Origin: Lunularia cruciata
Lineage: Eukaryota > Streptophyta > Marchantiopsida > Lunulariales > Lunulariaceae
Assembly (NCBI GenBank): GCA_948567375.1
Contig: OX419758.1
Span: 3,725,001-3,789,000, forward strand
Length of the DNA stretch: 64,000 nucleotides
Direction: 5' to 3'
Of the stretch, positions 63,961 through 64,000 are shown piece by piece. The position numbers and the translations under genes are program-made. The notes below the pieces were generated by a model, which ran no database searches, was not told the origin of the DNA, and saw only the letters and a list, made by a program, of their open reading frames with translations. How positions within the stretch are numbered: the stretch's first letter is position 1; the number at the start of each line of letters is the position of its first letter.

Positions 63961-64000
63961 GGCTGTTCAAATTTTGATAACAAACAATTTCTCTTGTCCG

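Overview
The window is nuclear DNA from a land plant. Four genes, three of them with GT-AG introns, are scattered among LTR retrotransposons and AT-rich intergenic sequence. The gene set (a two-domain plant D-Ala-D-Ala ligase, a plastid-type peptide chain release factor 1, an ATL-type RING-H2 protein and a NAA60-type N-acetyltransferase) fits any embryophyte. A bryophyte is my best guess, an inference from the overall look of the genes and elements that is not proven by the sequence.

Layout. (1) 1-540 is a decayed Copia 3' end, followed by an AT-rich fold-back at about 640-935. (2) 1176-15228 (+) is the 3' part of a D-alanine-D-alanine ligase gene. I traced 15 exons whose phases all agree, giving 650 codons plus a stop with no interruption; the 5' exons lie left of the window. 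Its second intron in the window holds a 6.8-kb Copia element (1966-8787, TSD TTCTA), which itself carries a nested repeat (about 3840-5481). A rearranged copy of that repeat sits in a later intron (about 10869-12235). (3) 15229-23370 is mostly non-coding. (4) 23372-25351 (+) is an ATL RING-H2 gene without introns in its coding region. (5) 25352-32680 is largely empty. (6) 37504-32681 (-) is a 15-exon chloroplast release factor 1 gene, 436 aa. (7) 37505-40560 is AT-rich and empty. (8) 40560-52700 is a retrotransposon nest: a gag/PBS remnant, an old Gypsy chromovirus copy (42926 to about 52680), a younger copy of the same family inserted into it (43964-49591, TSD GGAAT), and a solo LTR in opposite orientation (49867-50292, TSD CGGGG). 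(9) 52700-58000 is mostly unassigned. (10) 58040-61744 (+) is a five-exon NAA60-type N-acetyltransferase gene, with another copy of the nested-repeat family in its large intron. (11) 61745-64000 has a perfect 26-bp hairpin, a possible transit-peptide exon and unassigned coding-like pieces.

The most interesting signal is in the Gypsy LTRs. Upstream of their TATA box they carry dense arrays of contiguous nGAAn/nTTCn pentamers, the binding pattern of heat-shock factors. They also form perfect three- and four-pentamer elements, and one LTR has gained pentamers through a 14-bp insertion. This resembles the layout of the heat-activated Copia element ONSEN, but in a chromodomain Gypsy family.

Functional links are modest. 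DDL and release factor 1 are both expected to act in the plastid (peptidoglycan precursor synthesis and translation termination), while the RING and NAA60 proteins are expected at membranes. Nothing suggests co-regulation of the four genes.
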